A stretch of 64,000 nucleotides of DNA, taken from positions 2,232,001-2,296,000 of the forward strand of contig JAPFFF010000007.1 in the NCBI GenBank assembly GCA_039105265.1, given 5' to 3'. This DNA comes from Tritrichomonas musculus. Taxonomy: Eukaryota; Parabasalia; Tritrichomonadida; Tritrichomonadidae. The first letter of the stretch is position 1. Every line of letters starts with the position of its first letter. Position numbers and translations under genes: made by a program. A model generated the notes under the pieces. It made no database searches, was not told where the DNA came from, and was given only the letters and a program-made list of their open reading frames with translations. This document shows positions 8,923-20,046 of this stretch, piece by piece.

Positions 8923-10260
8923 CTTTTACATCAAATAAACATTCAAAATCAATTTTTTACAAAAATGAAAATAAAAAAAAATAAAATAATTATATATAAA
9001 TGTTTATTAAAATAGAATTATGATAATATTTGGATTAGTTTTAATCTATTTTTTATATAATTATGAATAAATGAAAAAAAGAAAACTATCCAAAAGTATT
9101 CCTATAGAGTTAAATTGAACAATTCATATGAAAATAATTCATTTGATTACTGCGAGCAAGGTCACACATGTGTGTATTAGTATTTCATTTCAATTTGATA
9201 TCTCCCAGAAACAAAGACAAATAAAAATAATAGCTACATGACTATTTTCTGGGCTTAATAGACATACTTTTGGCTACAAATCACTAAAAATGAAAAAAAA
9301 TTCTGATATAAAAAATAAGTTTTTTTGCTAATATGATATTCAAATTAATGTACAGTGAATTGAGATTATGATCATGTAGAACACATCATCGATAAAAGTC
9401 TGTATTACCTCGAGCTTGCTGTATATATGAATGCTTTAATATAAAAAAAAATGATTTTCAATAAATAAATGGTCATACGTTTATTGTTTTTTTAACAAAT
9501 TCTATTGATATATTTTGAATAGATAAATGGCCTGCTGATTTTGTCCTTTTTGGAGTCTACCTTGTTTTTGTTAGTTCGATGTTTAGAGTTCTCAATATTA
9601 TTACTTCTATATTTTTTTTAATGACTAGATCCGCATTTTTACACTTATGGTTAATGATCATTTAGGTTTCACTTAATTGAAGAAATTTCTTTACTTTGCC
9701 AAACGATTGCTAATGTTATCAAAGATGATTATAATGAGCTTCCAATCAATTATTTAATTTAAGGATTAGGATATAAACAGCAGTTAAACTTAAAGAAGTC
9801 ATTTTGCACAACTTCAACTTTCTTTCTCGCATCAGTTTCCTTCAGTAAATGCATTAATTATAGTCAATAACAATTTACGGATTTTGATTCTTAATCATAA
9901 AGCTTTATTAACTTTTTTAGCAGCATTAAGGAATTCTTCAGGTTTTAAAAATGGTATTAAAAATCTTCTATCTCCTCTCCTTTCATAGTTTTTTTGAATG
10001 TTTTTTTTTTTTTTTTTTTTTTTTTGAATGATCATGTGCTTTCAAAAAGTTGAGTACGATTAAAATTATTTCAAAATATGAAACTTTTTTCATTAAAAAG
10101 CGAATGTATCTTAATCAAAAAAATACTTTTTAGGTATTTTTTTTTTGTTAAATATATCTGAATAAAATACTATACATCTTTTGATTTAAAAATCACTCAA
10201 AAGCATAATGAAAATAAATAATAAGATAAATCTGAACAAGAATTAAAAAAATCATTTTGT
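8923..10260. other. AT-rich region without a supported gene
   Basis: No ORF with coding character was found on either strand. It contains a poly-T tract (about 9998-10025) and simple AT-rich sequence. It may include the outer ends of the MULE or the 3' end of the hAT relic, but I could not identify inverted repeats. Confidence 0.4.
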
Positions 10261-12327
10261 TTATTTTTTAATTTGTTCATGTAATTGTAATCGTGCATTG
10301 AGGAGAGGAAGCGAAATGTTTGTCATGTGATTACTTTGAATATATTTCTGAATTGATAATAGTCTTTCCACAAGAGCTTCAGTTGCAAAGGCACAGGAAT
10401 AGCGTAATGCTAGTTCAGAGAACAATTCCCAAGTTCGATCAAAACAATAAGCTTTGCGCCAAAATACATAAGGATTATTACAAGAATATTTTGCGAATCC
10501 TAATTGTAAAGGATCTTCGAACAAAAACTCGTCAAACTTTTGTTCAATATAAGCTTCTTCTATGTTAATTAAAGAGCCTATTCTTACAAGCTCAGATTTT
10601 GCAGTTTGATATATATTTATGTATACATCTGTTTTAATCCTCTCTTTAAATGGAGTTTTCATAATGTCATCAATGCTCTTCGTTAATTCATCTGGCTCAG
10701 TCGTTAAATTCATGCTTATTTCATCTTCGACCTCTAATTCATCAACTTGAACTAAATTGTTTATAGGTGTTTCTTCTGTATAAAGTGGAGTTTTTTTATA
10801 TTCAAATTTTATTCTTTCTTTGCTTAGTGTTTCTTCTTCTGGTGTTAAAGATAAACAATTTGGATTTTTTGTTAAAATACTTGCGTATTTTCGGCGAAGC
10901 TCTGCCCGGCCGGCTCCAGAAAGAGCATATGATGTAATTGTTTCATTTAATGAGTTGTTTGCTAGTCGAGTTCTAGTTGATGAATCAACGATATCTATAA
11001 TATTTTTCCAGTCTTGATTTTCTGTGACATCGTAAAGTAAATTGAGTTCGTTTAAAAATTCTCTAGCTAAAGGAACTATATTATATATCTGAAAACTATC
11101 TTTTTCAACAATTTACGAAAACAACTTGAGCAAAACTAATATTTTATATGTGAATTCGATATTTCCATCTATAAGAATGTCTGAATTGTTGGTTATTAGT
11201 AAAAAATCGTTAATTTTTTCTCTATTATTTAAGATAAAAAGTAGAATATCTACGATATATAACCATCGCGTCGTTGATTGAGATGAACATTTAGAACCTA
11301 TAAACTCAATAGCTTCTGTTTTGCGGATGCATTTAACAATTACTAATATAGTATTTATATATTCTCTTAGTTTCTCTGATCTCTTAATAACATCTGAAAA
11401 AACCAAGTTCATCATATGCGCATAACAAGGAATTCGATAAACAATTTTTATAAATGGATCATCAACCGTTTCTTTAAAATTTTCCCATCCAAGTGTTTGT
11501 GCAGGCAAATTGTCTGTTGTAATAGATGAAATATAAATGTTGTTTGATTCACATTTGGAAAAGACTTTGGCAAAACATTCGCGATAAAAATTTGCATCAA
11601 AAATTTGTCCATCAAAAGAATCAAAAAGTATTTTGTCAACAGGATCATCAACATACGTAAGGATAAAGTGTAAACAATGCGATTTTAGTACTGTGCCTGC
11701 ATCGCATAATAAATTGCAGTACTTCTTTTGAGAAAATGATTCTAAATTTTTCTGAAATACTTTCTGAGATACTTGTATAACTTTTTCCGAGACTCTTTTT
11801 TCTGAGACGTTGTCCAACAGTTGTTCAAAATTTACTGAAGTCTTTGCGTCTCTTGGAAAACTATATCCTTCATTCAATAAATATAATCAAAAGTCTCTCA
11901 TTGGATCTGATGATGCTTTTCTGCAAAGAATATCTAATTTTCCGCAAAGAGTTGCCAAATTTGTTAAATATTTGTTATTAAATTGATCATGACTGATTTT
12001 CATTATCTTTTTTCTAAGATTAGGTGGAAATTCATCATCATCATTTTGTGCAAGATCAAATACATGATTTTTAATATGTGATTTAATATTTTTCTTTGCA
12101 CAAGAATATGTTCATCGCCGGTATTCATTAAACTTAAATACATAGTGGACAAGTCCACATCTCCATTCAGGTTTCCCTCTCCTTTTTGTTGCTGTCCAAA
12201 CTGCTGGTGCTTCATTCTTAACTCTGCGTGCTGTAAATGCTGGCTTCATTTTTTTGAATTGAAGAGTGGTCAATTGTTTGACCATTTCCATAAAATCAAA
12301 AGTTAAAGACCATTCATTATTGACCAA
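10261..12327 (-). pseudogene. decayed hAT-superfamily transposase
   Basis: Minus-strand pieces in order. Near 12003-12327 lies a BED-like zinc finger region (RGKPEWRCGLVHYVFKFNEY, then CAKKNIKSHIKNHV in another frame). At 11113-11877 is the RNase H-like core with hAT landmarks (SSITTDNLPAQTLGW, RIPCYAHMMNLVF, SQSTTRWLYIVDIL). At 10261-10713 is the C-terminal dimerisation region (FWRKAYCFDRTWELFSELAL followed by ATEALVERLLSIQKYI). Several frame changes and missing starts show that it is dead. A GC-rich patch at about 10891-10920 (CCCGGCCGGC) is foreign in composition to the rest. Confidence in hAT is good; the limits are approximate. Confidence 0.7.
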
Positions 12328-12456
12328 GAGTAAGGTTAATTCAAAAGCTGTGTGGAAAAAACCGTCAATTTTTCCTACAACAATTCAAATTAATTTGACC
12401 TCTTACCTTGGTCAATCAATGGCGGTATGGAAAAAAATTGACGGTTTTTTCCATAA
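12324..12456. repeat. interleaved inverted repeats (A-B-A'-B')
   Basis: Two inverted pairs alternate. TTGACCAAGAGTAAGG (about 12324) pairs imperfectly with CTCTTACCTTGGTCAA (about 12400-12416). GGAAAAAACCGTCAATTTTT (about 12354) pairs with AAAAATTGACGGTTTTTTCC (about 12433-12452). The arrangement suggests two overlapping short inverted-repeat insertions, or transposon ends next to the hAT relic. Confidence 0.6.
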
Positions 12457-12783
12457 ACGATCATTTTTTCACCATATTTTAATTTAAATATTTGGCCTTA
12501 TTAAAAATGTTTGAATTAAAGAAACAAAGAAAAATTAAAACGATAACTTTTCATTGATTTTTTTTTAAAAAAAAATTCAGATGATTTTAATCGTATGAAG
12601 AAAATATAAAATTAATAAGAAAACTGTTATATTTTTCATCAAATTATAATAGAAAAAAATTACTCTTTTTGGCTAAAATTTTGCCCTTATAGATTTATTA
12701 TTTTAAAATCCCACCATAAGATAAAACTTAATTGAGTGGTCTGTTTACCATAAAGTCATACTGTAAATAAAATAATTTTATAT

Positions 12784-13097
12784 TATAGTCTACTGGAAAA
12801 CCCCCCTACCAATGGAAACCCCCCTACCATTTTTATTCACCTATTTTTGGCCTTTAATGGTGGCAAAAAGTACATTAGTGGAAAACCCACCTACCATTTT
12901 CTATTCAATTTTTCTATAAAAAAATTGAATAGATTGCATTTTTAAATACTAATATCTAAATATAAAATAAACATTTTTTAAATAATAATAATTATTTTAT
13001 CAAATGAACATTTTATCTATATGTATATATGATATTATGATTCTAACTCTTTTATATAGAGATTTGGTAGGGGAGTTTTCCATTTGGTAGGGGGGTT
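12784..13097. mobile_element. small C-rich MITE-like element, interrupted by Polinton B
   Basis: The left arm begins TATAGTCTACTGGAAAACCC at 12784 and contains AAACCCCCCTACCA twice. The matching inverted arm (TGGTAGGGGAGTTTTCCA, then TGGTAGGGGGGTT) runs to 13097. There it is cut by the Polinton and continues at 37305 with TTACTCTAGACTATA to 37319. Excluding the Polinton the element is about 330 bp. A third CCCACCTACCA copy lies internally near 12880. It has no coding capacity. The superfamily is not recognised. Confidence 0.7.
13092..13097. repeat. target site duplication of Polinton B, left copy (GGGGTT)
   Basis: GGGGTT directly precedes the left inverted repeat, and the same six bases directly follow the right one at 37299-37304. 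Six bases is the standard Polinton duplication length. Confidence 0.95.
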
Positions 13098-13365
13098 AGT
13101 AGTATATGTATGTGCGTATTGGTGGTCGAATAATTTTTCCAGGTCTCCCAATACCAGGAACCAAGCTCAAAACCTCATTTTAAAAATTAACGAAAAACTT
13201 ATCCACAGGGTTTAAATTTTAATTAGCCTCCATAATCTGTTGTAGAACAAGGCCTGTCATAAAGCGCTAAACACTCATTTTAAAATTTATTTCAAAGTTA
13301 ATTTGGGATTTAAAATTTAAATAAGGGCTCCAGAGTGATTCTGAGAACAAGTTATAAAATTTTAA
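13098..13365. repeat. left terminal inverted repeat of Polinton B
   Basis: Begins AGTAGTATATGTATGTGCG and ends AAGTTATAAAATTTTAA. Its reverse complement is 37031-37298 with no difference seen. PolB starts 42 bp further in. Confidence 0.97.
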
Positions 13366-13406
13366 TTTTTCAAACTAATTTTTTTCCACATTTTTATTTT
13401 TGATAA

Positions 13407-16400
13407 ATGGCTTTCAACCAAAATTCATTTATTGATTTTACTAATGACGATATTGTTGAATCTATTAATAATATTAATCAAGGACTTAATGAAAATCTTG
13501 AAATTGCAGATACTCGTCGATATCGAGGAGGTGCTAAATTACGAAATATCAGAACATTATATACATATCTAAATCAACATAACGCTCAAGAAATAATTAA
13601 TCCTGATTTTAAAGATGATAATGAATTTGAAGAAGGTCTTGATAACTTCATTATTCATGAACAAGAACGTCACAAACAATTATTAAATGAATCTTATGAA
13701 CGAAATTATGAAAATATATCAAAACGTGAATCATTTTATGATGATGAACAACCAAATGAATCTGATATTCACTATTTTAATGAACAACAATCTCAAATCA
13801 ATCAAGAATATCAGAATCAACGAAATGAACAAAATTATAACAATAATATTGCAAATCGTGAAACATTTTATGATGAACAACCAAATGAATCTGATGTTGA
13901 ATACTTTGAACAAGAGCAAAATAAAATTAAACGACATTATGAAATCGAAGATGCAATTAAACGTGCAAATGAAGCAGTTGACAATGCAATTCAATTAATC
14001 AAACAATATAATAAACAAGAGAATCTCAAGAAAATTGAACAAAAAGAAATTCACGATAAATCCCATTTACTTGAATATTATATTCCTGAAAACGAAGAAT
14101 TATATGAATATCTTGATAAATTCAATAACAAATTTAAATCAAAGCACAATGATTACCTTATGATTAATAAACCACAAGATTTTGATAAGGCTGTTAATGC
14201 TTGGAAACATTATAACAACTATCCCGAAACAAATATTGCTCAGAAACAATACAATGGCTCCCCAATTGTTATTTATTATTTCAATCAAATCTCATCATTA
14301 AATCAAATCTTCGAATCATTGCAACAAGTATTTGATAGAGAACTAAAACCATTCAAAATTCATTTCCAATTATCTGGTGTATTTGAATCTCCTACAGTTA
14401 ATTTTGGTGAAGATTCTGATGAAAATAAATATGAATATGAGGCTCGTGAAATCAAATGGAGAAACTTTAAAGAATCAATTCCAATTATTGTAAATTCAAT
14501 TCAGGACCTTGATTATGTTAAAATGTATATTGAATCGAATCTCAATTCATATGAAACATCATCTTCATCAACTAAATTAACAATCGTTGGTTCAATTTCA
14601 TTTACTGTCTCACGAATGCGAAAGGTTACTGGACATATCAAAGATTTACCAGAAGAATTCATCAAAAATGATTTTATTATATCTGACAATGAAGATGATA
14701 AATTATGTTTCTATCGATTTCTTGCAATCTGTTTGAGTGATATCATAATTGTAAATAATGTTGAAATACATAAACTTGCAGACACTCAAAAATATCGAGT
14801 ACAAGATAGAACTAAGGTTGCTAAAAAAATACTTCTCAAAGAACATAACATTGAATATAACACCAAAATTCCAAAACAAGGATTAAAGATTCTCAAAGAA
14901 TTCAAAGGAGTAACAATGGAACAAATGGAAGAATTGTCTAAGAAATATCATCTCAACATTAATATTTATGAGTTCACTAAAAACGATAATTCTTCATATT
15001 ATGACTTATCTGAACAATGGTTTTTCGATAAATCTTATCCAACTCATTCTGCATTACTTTTCTCGAAAGACCAAATTATTCATATTATGTATATTAAGAA
15101 TCCTGAAAAACTAACTCAAATACATATTTGTCCAAAATGTCATTCATACACTCATCGAGGAGCTGAAAATATGTTTAGATTTGAATCTCATGTCAAACAT
15201 TGTGATGGTGTCTTCAAGAAGAACTTTATTCCAAACAAGGAACCACTTCCATTTTGTCCACATATCTTAAACAATCCAGTTTATGAATATTGTTTGGCAT
15301 ACGATTTAGAATGGAAACCTAACATTTATTATATGACATACGATTTTGAAACGATGGAACAATCAGTTAACAAATCGATTTCTGATTCAACTGTAATCAA
15401 TTCACGTTTAATACCTCTTTCAGTTGCTTCATGTGTTAAATTATCTTCAGGATTAATTACAAAACATTTCTCATTAAAGGATTCTGAAGAGTTTATTCCA
15501 GAATGGATTTCATGGTTGTTCGAACAATCGATGGAAGTACTGAATGATAAAATCGTTTATGACAAATCATTTCTACCCGCTGATAAAATTTATGATATTG
15601 ATACAAATATTTATACCATAACCGTTTTTGGATTTAACTCTTCAAGATTTGATTCTAATTTGTTCAAGAAATATCTTAATCACTCTCATTGGCATGTTGA
15701 ATCAAATTCATTAATTGGAACAATATCTTCATTAAAACAATTCATTCTCGTTTCAGACCATCTTCCAACAAAATTACGATTTATTGATGCTCAATCATTT
15801 GTTGCTGGAGGTACATTAAAACAATTTGGTATTGATTTTGGTGGTGAAACCAATTCTGTGAAAGGTGTTTTCCCATATGAGGCTGTCAATTCATCAAACT
15901 ATAATGAAGTATTATCTAAATCTGAACCATTTTCATACAACGACTTTGACAGCTATCTCAACCAGAAAAATCCACTCTCAGAATCTGATTATCAAATCTA
16001 TCTCGAAGATGCTAAAAACTATAAAACACGATGGGATTACTTGCTTGCTTATAATGACAATGATGTTGAAATGATGATTAAACCAATTGACAATTTAATT
16101 CAACTCAATGCTCAATACAAAGTTGATTTGATATCCAATCTATCATTATCTAAGAATGCATCTTGTATAAAATATGCTCTGGCATACAAAGATTTCAATC
16201 CTCATGAAAATTACAATCCTATACACAAATACAATGAATTCATGCCAAACCCTAAATGGTGGCAATTCAAATGTGAAAATTATTACAAACAAGATGAACG
16301 ATATAACTTATCTCATCCAATTAAAAGAGACCTTTCAAAATGTGTTTCGTCCAATGATTACAAAGCATTTCTCAAACTTTACAATGACTCAATTAAGGGT

Positions 16401-17834
16401 AAATGTCATCTTTGTAAAGAGCATTTCACATATCAAAACAAACCAACTCTTGATAGAATTAACAATGATATTGGACATGAATTTTCAAATTGTTTGTTGG
16501 CTTGCGCTGAATGCAATAAACTTCGAAAACGAGATGACCCAAAAATAACTGCATTGAGAATTCAATTAAAAAAATATTGCAAACTACATCATCTTCCAAC
16601 TTTGATAAATAATGAAGATGAATATTATACAATTCGAAATGCCATTGCTGGTGGATTATCAAATGTAATGCATCGTGTTAACATCAAAGGTGAAACTCAT
16701 ATCAACAAATTCCGTTACGATGGAATTAATAACAAGGTAATCTCATATGATACAAATAATATTCAAACACATATTCTTGGAATTGATTTTAATTCACTTT
16801 ATCCTTCATCATTCAGTTCAAATCCACATCCATTTATTAAATACCATGGAGGAATTATGTTCATGCCAGGTGCTTTCATCAGAAGGATTGAAGCAAAGGA
16901 TAAACAATCTCGAGAACGTTGTATGAAAATCATAACTTCAAAATCACGTTTTTCAAATAAACCAAATTATGTTTTCTATGCTGTTGTGAAACTATCTTGT
17001 CCCAAATCAAAAATCAATTATTTCATTAATTTCCCACCAGTATTTCGAAACATCAATATCACAAATAATGAAGAAACAATTGGTTCATACATGTACAATT
17101 ACATGAAATCAAACAATTTAAATTCAATCGATAAGGAAGAACGTAAATTAACAATGTTGCTTGACACAAATGGGGAATACATGGTTTTCTCAAATTATTA
17201 CCTTTGGTTCCTTCTCGACCACGGATTGATAATCGATGATGTCAAATCTGTTTCACAATATGAATGTCACACTGGATTCAACCAATTTGTTAATGAATTT
17301 ATGAAAAAACGTCAGGATATCATCTCTGGAAAGGAACATGGTAACGAGAAGTTCTACAAAATCTCAATGAATGGTTCTTATGGATATGATGGAATGAATA
17401 CTGAGAAGTTCTCTAAAATCAAAATTTGTGATGCAAATAAGGCTTACCAATCAATTATCTCACAAACATACATGGGAGGTGCTCAATTAAATGATAACAC
17501 ATTTATGATACAACATTCTCCTAAATCATATCATTGTACAACTTGCATCCAAGAATCACTTTGGACGCTTGATAATGCCAAATTCTGGTATTTAACATTC
17601 TATTACGATTTTATGAATCGATGCTTGGATATGGAACGTTTACATTTAACATCCCTCGATACCGATTCATATTACTGGGCTATCGCCGGGAATCCAAATG
17701 AACCACCAACTCAAAATTTCGATTACATTATCAAAAACAAAGAATACTATGACAAACATATTTATAAATTCATGCCAAATCCTAATATTGGAACAATCGA
17801 AGATGAAAAAAAGAAGAGGAGATGCATTTTATAA
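13407..17834 (+). CDS. protein-primed family B DNA polymerase of Polinton B (main part)
   Basis: 1475-codon frame from an ATG preceded by CATTTTTATTTTTGATAA. Residues 1-230 are charged and coiled-coil-like, with a duplicated QPNESD segment. Around 575-600 is a C2HC zinc knuckle (CPKCHSYTH...HVKHCDGVF). The exonuclease motifs follow: YDFETM at about 645, GFNSSRFDSNLF at about 750 and YNDNDVEMM at about 885. At 1000-1045 is an HNH-like zinc domain (GKCHLCKEHF, TLDRINNDIGHEFSNC, LACAECN). The polymerase motifs are GIDFNSLYPSS at about 1127, KISMNGSYGYDG at about 1317 and LDTDSYYW at about 1417. It replicates the element from the protein-capped ends (family knowledge). Part of a fossil element; the frame runs into the insertion that begins at 17815. 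Confidence 0.93.
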   Translation: MAFNQNSFIDFTNDDIVESINNINQGLNENLEIADTRRYRGGAKLRNIRTLYTYLNQHNAQEIINPDFKDDNEFEEGLDNFIIHEQERHKQLLNESYERNYENISKRESFYDDEQPNESDIHYFNEQQSQINQEYQNQRNEQNYNNNIANRETFYDEQPNESDVEYFEQEQNKIKRHYEIEDAIKRANEAVDNAIQLIKQYNKQENLKKIEQKEIHDKSHLLEYYIPENEELYEYLDKFNNKFKSKHNDYLMINKPQDFDKAVNAWKHYNNYPETNIAQKQYNGSPIVIYYFNQISSLNQIFESLQQVFDRELKPFKIHFQLSGVFESPTVNFGEDSDENKYEYEAREIKWRNFKESIPIIVNSIQDLDYVKMYIESNLNSYETSSSSTKLTIVGSISFTVSRMRKVTGHIKDLPEEFIKNDFIISDNEDDKLCFYRFLAICLSDIIIVNNVEIHKLADTQKYRVQDRTKVAKKILLKEHNIEYNTKIPKQGLKILKEFKGVTMEQMEELSKKYHLNINIYEFTKNDNSSYYDLSEQWFFDKSYPTHSALLFSKDQIIHIMYIKNPEKLTQIHICPKCHSYTHRGAENMFRFESHVKHCDGVFKKNFIPNKEPLPFCPHILNNPVYEYCLAYDLEWKPNIYYMTYDFETMEQSVNKSISDSTVINSRLIPLSVASCVKLSSGLITKHFSLKDSEEFIPEWISWLFEQSMEVLNDKIVYDKSFLPADKIYDIDTNIYTITVFGFNSSRFDSNLFKKYLNHSHWHVESNSLIGTISSLKQFILVSDHLPTKLRFIDAQSFVAGGTLKQFGIDFGGETNSVKGVFPYEAVNSSNYNEVLSKSEPFSYNDFDSYLNQKNPLSESDYQIYLEDAKNYKTRWDYLLAYNDNDVEMMIKPIDNLIQLNAQYKVDLISNLSLSKNASCIKYALAYKDFNPHENYNPIHKYNEFMPNPKWWQFKCENYYKQDERYNLSHPIKRDLSKCVSSNDYKAFLKLYNDSIKGKCHLCKEHFTYQNKPTLDRINNDIGHEFSNCLLACAECNKLRKRDDPKITALRIQLKKYCKLHHLPTLINNEDEYYTIRNAIAGGLSNVMHRVNIKGETHINKFRYDGINNKVISYDTNNIQTHILGIDFNSLYPSSFSSNPHPFIKYHGGIMFMPGAFIRRIEAKDKQSRERCMKIITSKSRFSNKPNYVFYAVVKLSCPKSKINYFINFPPVFRNINITNNEETIGSYMYNYMKSNNLNSIDKEERKLTMLLDTNGEYMVFSNYYLWFLLDHGLIIDDVKSVSQYECHTGFNQFVNEFMKKRQDIISGKEHGNEKFYKISMNGSYGYDGMNTEKFSKIKICDANKAYQSIISQTYMGGAQLNDNTFMIQHSPKSYHCTTCIQESLWTLDNAKFWYLTFYYDFMNRCLDMERLHLTSLDTDSYYWAIAGNPNEPPTQNFDYIIKNKEYYDKHIYKFMPNPNIGTIEDEKKKRRCIL

Positions 17835-19695
17835 ATATGCAATTATGGCAAACAATATATATGCCATTCGATAGATAATTAATGCACTAACTAATATATT
17901 CTCTTAAATTTGTTATAACTAGCCTACCTTTCGAAAAAATGAGGTGACAAATTCAATTTTTTAGATACCCTTTTTCGTGATCTGGCAGTGACTGATTTAA
18001 AAGAAATAGAAAATAAGTATTAATATCCTAAGTTGTTTTTAGATCATTGATCGGAAACTAATAAATCAATGTTGATCATATGAAAACGAAAAAACATCAA
18101 TTTTTTCACAAAACTTCAAACGCAAAAAAAAATTTACAGATCACCCGGTATCGAGATTTTTTAAGCATTGATAAGACATAACATGTTCATAATAAAAATA
18201 TTATGAATTTGTGAATTTTTTTTCTAGATAAAAAATTTAAGCCATTTTAATTTTGCATAATTTTCGTTTTTTTGACACTTTGATCCAAAAAAATGATGTG
18301 AATCTTTTTTTATGTAAGTATTTAAGTAAAAATAAAAAATAAAATAAATTTGTTAAATAATATATTTTAAATAGCAAAAATATTTTCTGGCGAAACTAAA
18401 AGCCATTTTGTTTAAGCGTTTGAATATTAAATTAAATTGATTTTCCAATTCATTGCAAATAGCAAATCTTACTTTTTTGATAAATATGTATGTTTTAATA
18501 ATTTTTTTGTTATATAAATTATAATTATATCAAAAGATTTTAAAATTTTCCAAGATATTTGTGTTTAATTTGAAAAATACGTTAAATATAAAATAAACGT
18601 ACATTTTGATCATATTTTGGATCATATTAAATTTTTTGCAGAAAGAATTGAATCATTAATATATTATATTAATTTTATATCTATTATAATTTATAAATTC
18701 ATGTTTTAATTTAAAAATTTCTCCTGTAATTTTGGAAAATTTACATTTTAAAATATTCTGTATCTCTGAAAAAGTTTTTTAAAACTAAAGTTTTCCTCAA
18801 AAATTCTCTAAAGATTTATTATAGAAGTTTTTTATATGAATATCTATCATTTTAATAAGTGGTATAATTAAAATAATATTAAATTTTTATTCATTCTACA
18901 TTTATTGATTGAGATATATGAAATGCATAATTATTTGCATGCTTTTTATTTTGAACAGCTAAACTTTTTGCTACACTTAATTTATTTTACAATATTTTAT
19001 TATATGGTTTTCTCTTTTTTATGTAATCTTTAATACAATGTATCAAATAAAAATATGATAGCATTAAGCTTTTGATATTCGAAATCTATGTTTACAACAT
19101 CAAATTATTCAAAAATAATTATTGAATAAATCGAAACGAATCAAAAATATTCTTTTTTGAAGAACTTATTGCCTATTTAATTTTTTAGATAATTTGAATA
19201 ATATTAAATTCAAATATTCTGATATATTGAAAATATGAATAGAATATGATCGTTTAATATATAGCTTTATAAATAACTGATTTTTTTATGTTATTCTATA
19301 TAATATTCTTTTTTAAAAAGCATATTTATGGATTTAATATTTATTACATGATTAAATATTTATGTAACTCAATACCGGGTGAAAATTATAAAAAGATATT
19401 TAAGAAAAATATTACCAAAAAAATTGTTTTGGCAATATTTCAAAGAATATTTAAAATTAAACTATTTTGAAATATTATTTCATCTAGTTATATTAATATT
19501 ATTATTAATTTTTTAATAATATTCAAGTATCTTCAAACGGTCATGAAATCACATCATATATTGTCAACCTATTTTCTCAAAATTGAAGGACTAAATCTTC
19601 ATAAAAAGTGTATATTTATATTCATAAATAAGTATAAAATGCTGTGGCAAAATATTTATCCAAACCCTTCAGCAAATTCGTTTTTCATCTCCTCT
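17815..19695. mobile_element. 1.88-kb AT-rich insertion inside the PolB region, 8-bp duplication
   Basis: The edges carry a 10-bp inverted repeat (AGAGGAGATG at 17815-17824, CATCTCCTCT at 19686-19695). Both are flanked by the same 8 bases, AAAAAAGA (17807-17814 and 19696-19703). This is the pattern of a cut-and-paste DNA transposon; 8-bp duplications are typical of hAT elements. The interior is very AT-rich and has no credible ORF (the best is 60 aa), so it is non-autonomous. An internal pair CACCCGGTATCGAG (18142) and CTCAATACCGGGTG (19368) is also inverted. It is younger than the Polinton that carries it. Confidence 0.75.
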
Positions 19696-20046
19696 AAAAA
19701 AGATATTAGGTCTAAGTGTTGAGAAATATGGGGATAATCAAATTGCACTTGCTCCAAAATGTTACACCATTTGGAATAATAATGGACAAACCAAATCATT
19801 AAAATTAAAAGGAGTATCGCTTAAGAAGAATGTAATCAAATCATCTGATTATAAAGATATTATTGAAAACAATTCTGTTAAACAAGGTAAGAATATTAAT
19901 CTTCAAATGAATGGAAATCAAATGTCAAAATTGACTATTCAAAAAAATGCGTTAACTGGTTTACATACAAAAATGATTGTTTTAGAAAATAATTCATGTG
20001 CACCATTTGTTAAAGGAATTACTGCTAATGATTATATTATTCAATG
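19696..20046 (+). pseudogene. PolB tail part of Polinton B
   Basis: The downstream side of the insertion has about 115 codons with the look of the PolB C-terminus (GLSVEKYGDNQIALAPKCYT followed by Lys-rich text and a terminal ANDYIIQ). The IALAPKxY motif is typical of the extreme C-terminus of Polinton polymerases. It is listed as a separate fossil part of element B. Confidence 0.75.

Noticed and set aside
9998-10025. poly-T tract as the tail of a retroposed copy
   Set aside because: There is no recognisable source sequence or flanking duplication, and poly-T runs are common across the window.
18142-19381. internal inverted pair CACCCGGTATCGAG / CTCAATACCGGGTG as ends of a second nested element
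   Set aside because: The similarity stops after 14 bp, and no flanking duplication was seen. It is reported only as an internal feature of the insertion.
19288-19470. 60-aa frame inside the AT-rich insertion
   Set aside because: It is short and Ile/Phe/Lys-biased as expected from AT-rich DNA, with no motif and no neighbouring support.
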